From contig DBIX01000070.1 of NCBI GenBank assembly GCA_002297005.1, positions 12,165-70,684 of the forward strand: a DNA stretch of 58,520 bases, read 5' to 3'. The notes under the pieces were generated by a model that saw only the letters and a program-made list of their open reading frames with translations, did not search any database and had not been told where the DNA came from. Source of the DNA: Cyanobacteria bacterium UBA791. GTDB taxonomy: Bacteria > Cyanobacteriota > Vampirovibrionia > Gastranaerophilales > Gastranaerophilaceae. A program made the translations under genes and the position numbers. Below, piece after piece: positions 58,503 to 58,520 of this stretch; positions within the stretch are counted from its first letter, which is position 1, and each line of letters starts with the position of its first letter.

Positions 58503-58520
58503 TGTCACCCTGAATTTAGT
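58503..58520. repeat. Start of a possible intergenic palindrome, cut by window end
   Basis: TGTCACCCTGAATTTAGT resembles the first arm of palindromic intergenic repeats that continue TTCAGGGTGACA in many genomes. The partner arm lies outside the window. Confidence 0.3.

Noticed and set aside
1..58520. CRISPR array or intact insertion sequence
   Set aside because: No regularly spaced direct repeats with unique spacers, and no transposase frame was found.

Overview
The window is AT-rich DNA from a Gram-negative (diderm), probably motile and anaerobic bacterium. Lipid A genes (lpxD, lpxC), a heptose-nucleotide gene (rfaE2), LolA- and OmpH-type proteins and a TolC-type efflux protein show an outer membrane. 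motA, motB, fliL, fliM and fliN show flagella. Hybrid cluster protein and flavodoxin suggest anaerobic life. With the strong AT bias and lineage-type small proteins that start with a short MNI...PxFKA segment, the best guess is a gut Vampirovibrionia/Gastranaerophilales (Melainabacteria) genome. This is inference: no 16S gene is present, and other AT-rich diderms are not excluded.

Layout. 1-1113: end of a DsbA-like gene, queH and a small Cys-rich protein. 1168-10089: S10/spc ribosomal protein genes from rpsJ to rplR, with a very good sigma70 promoter, two similar leader stem-loops (before rplC and rpsH), an internal terminator plus new promoter between rpsH and rplF, a 300-base repeat-rich insert between rplF and rplR, and an early stop after rplR (no rpsE, rpmD, rplO or secY follows). 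10121-13766: flagellar motor and switch genes. 13849-14222: tRNA-Met and a decayed copy of its 3' end. 14241-15779: hcp. 15911-18370: a restriction-modification locus and tRNA-Arg(CCT), bracketed by two related 120-base repeats that look like small RNAs on the minus strand. 18428-21492: a glycosyltransferase, DUF4186, ybaK and two paralogous lineage-type small proteins.

21535-33918 is the centrepiece: a complete-looking aryl polyene (APE)-type biosynthetic cluster. A minus-strand arm (two ketosynthases, dehydratase, ketoreductase) and a plus-strand arm (chain-length-factor-like protein, acyltransferase, two acyl carrier proteins, membrane protein, AMP-ligase/dehydratase fusion, thioesterase, LolA-like protein, MMPL exporter, methyltransferase, second acyltransferase) start from one 29-base spacer containing a palindromic -10 region usable on both strands. 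Nearly all genes overlap their neighbours.

33920-45885: a MerR regulator facing a DXS-like thiamine-diphosphate enzyme with a signal peptide and a flavodoxin, behind a MerR-type promoter with a 19-base spacer; then DUF1796, MATE and acyltransferase-3 genes, and a TetR-controlled TolC/HlyD/ABC-2 export operon without an ATPase. 45964-51394: a zinc metallopeptidase-like protein, a degenerate J-domain protein, an amino acid permease and two lineage-type proteins, one with a toxin-like C-terminus. 51454-53591: two YkgJ-type cysteine cluster proteins around a thioredoxin, and OmpH. 53747-58410: dapB, asd, rfaE2, lpxD, lpxC and fabZ, linking diaminopimelate/amino acid synthesis to lipid A and LPS core synthesis.

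Many genes outside the ribosomal cluster have a TATAAT-type box only 6-9 bases before the start codon and no Shine-Dalgarno, so leaderless transcripts may be common here.
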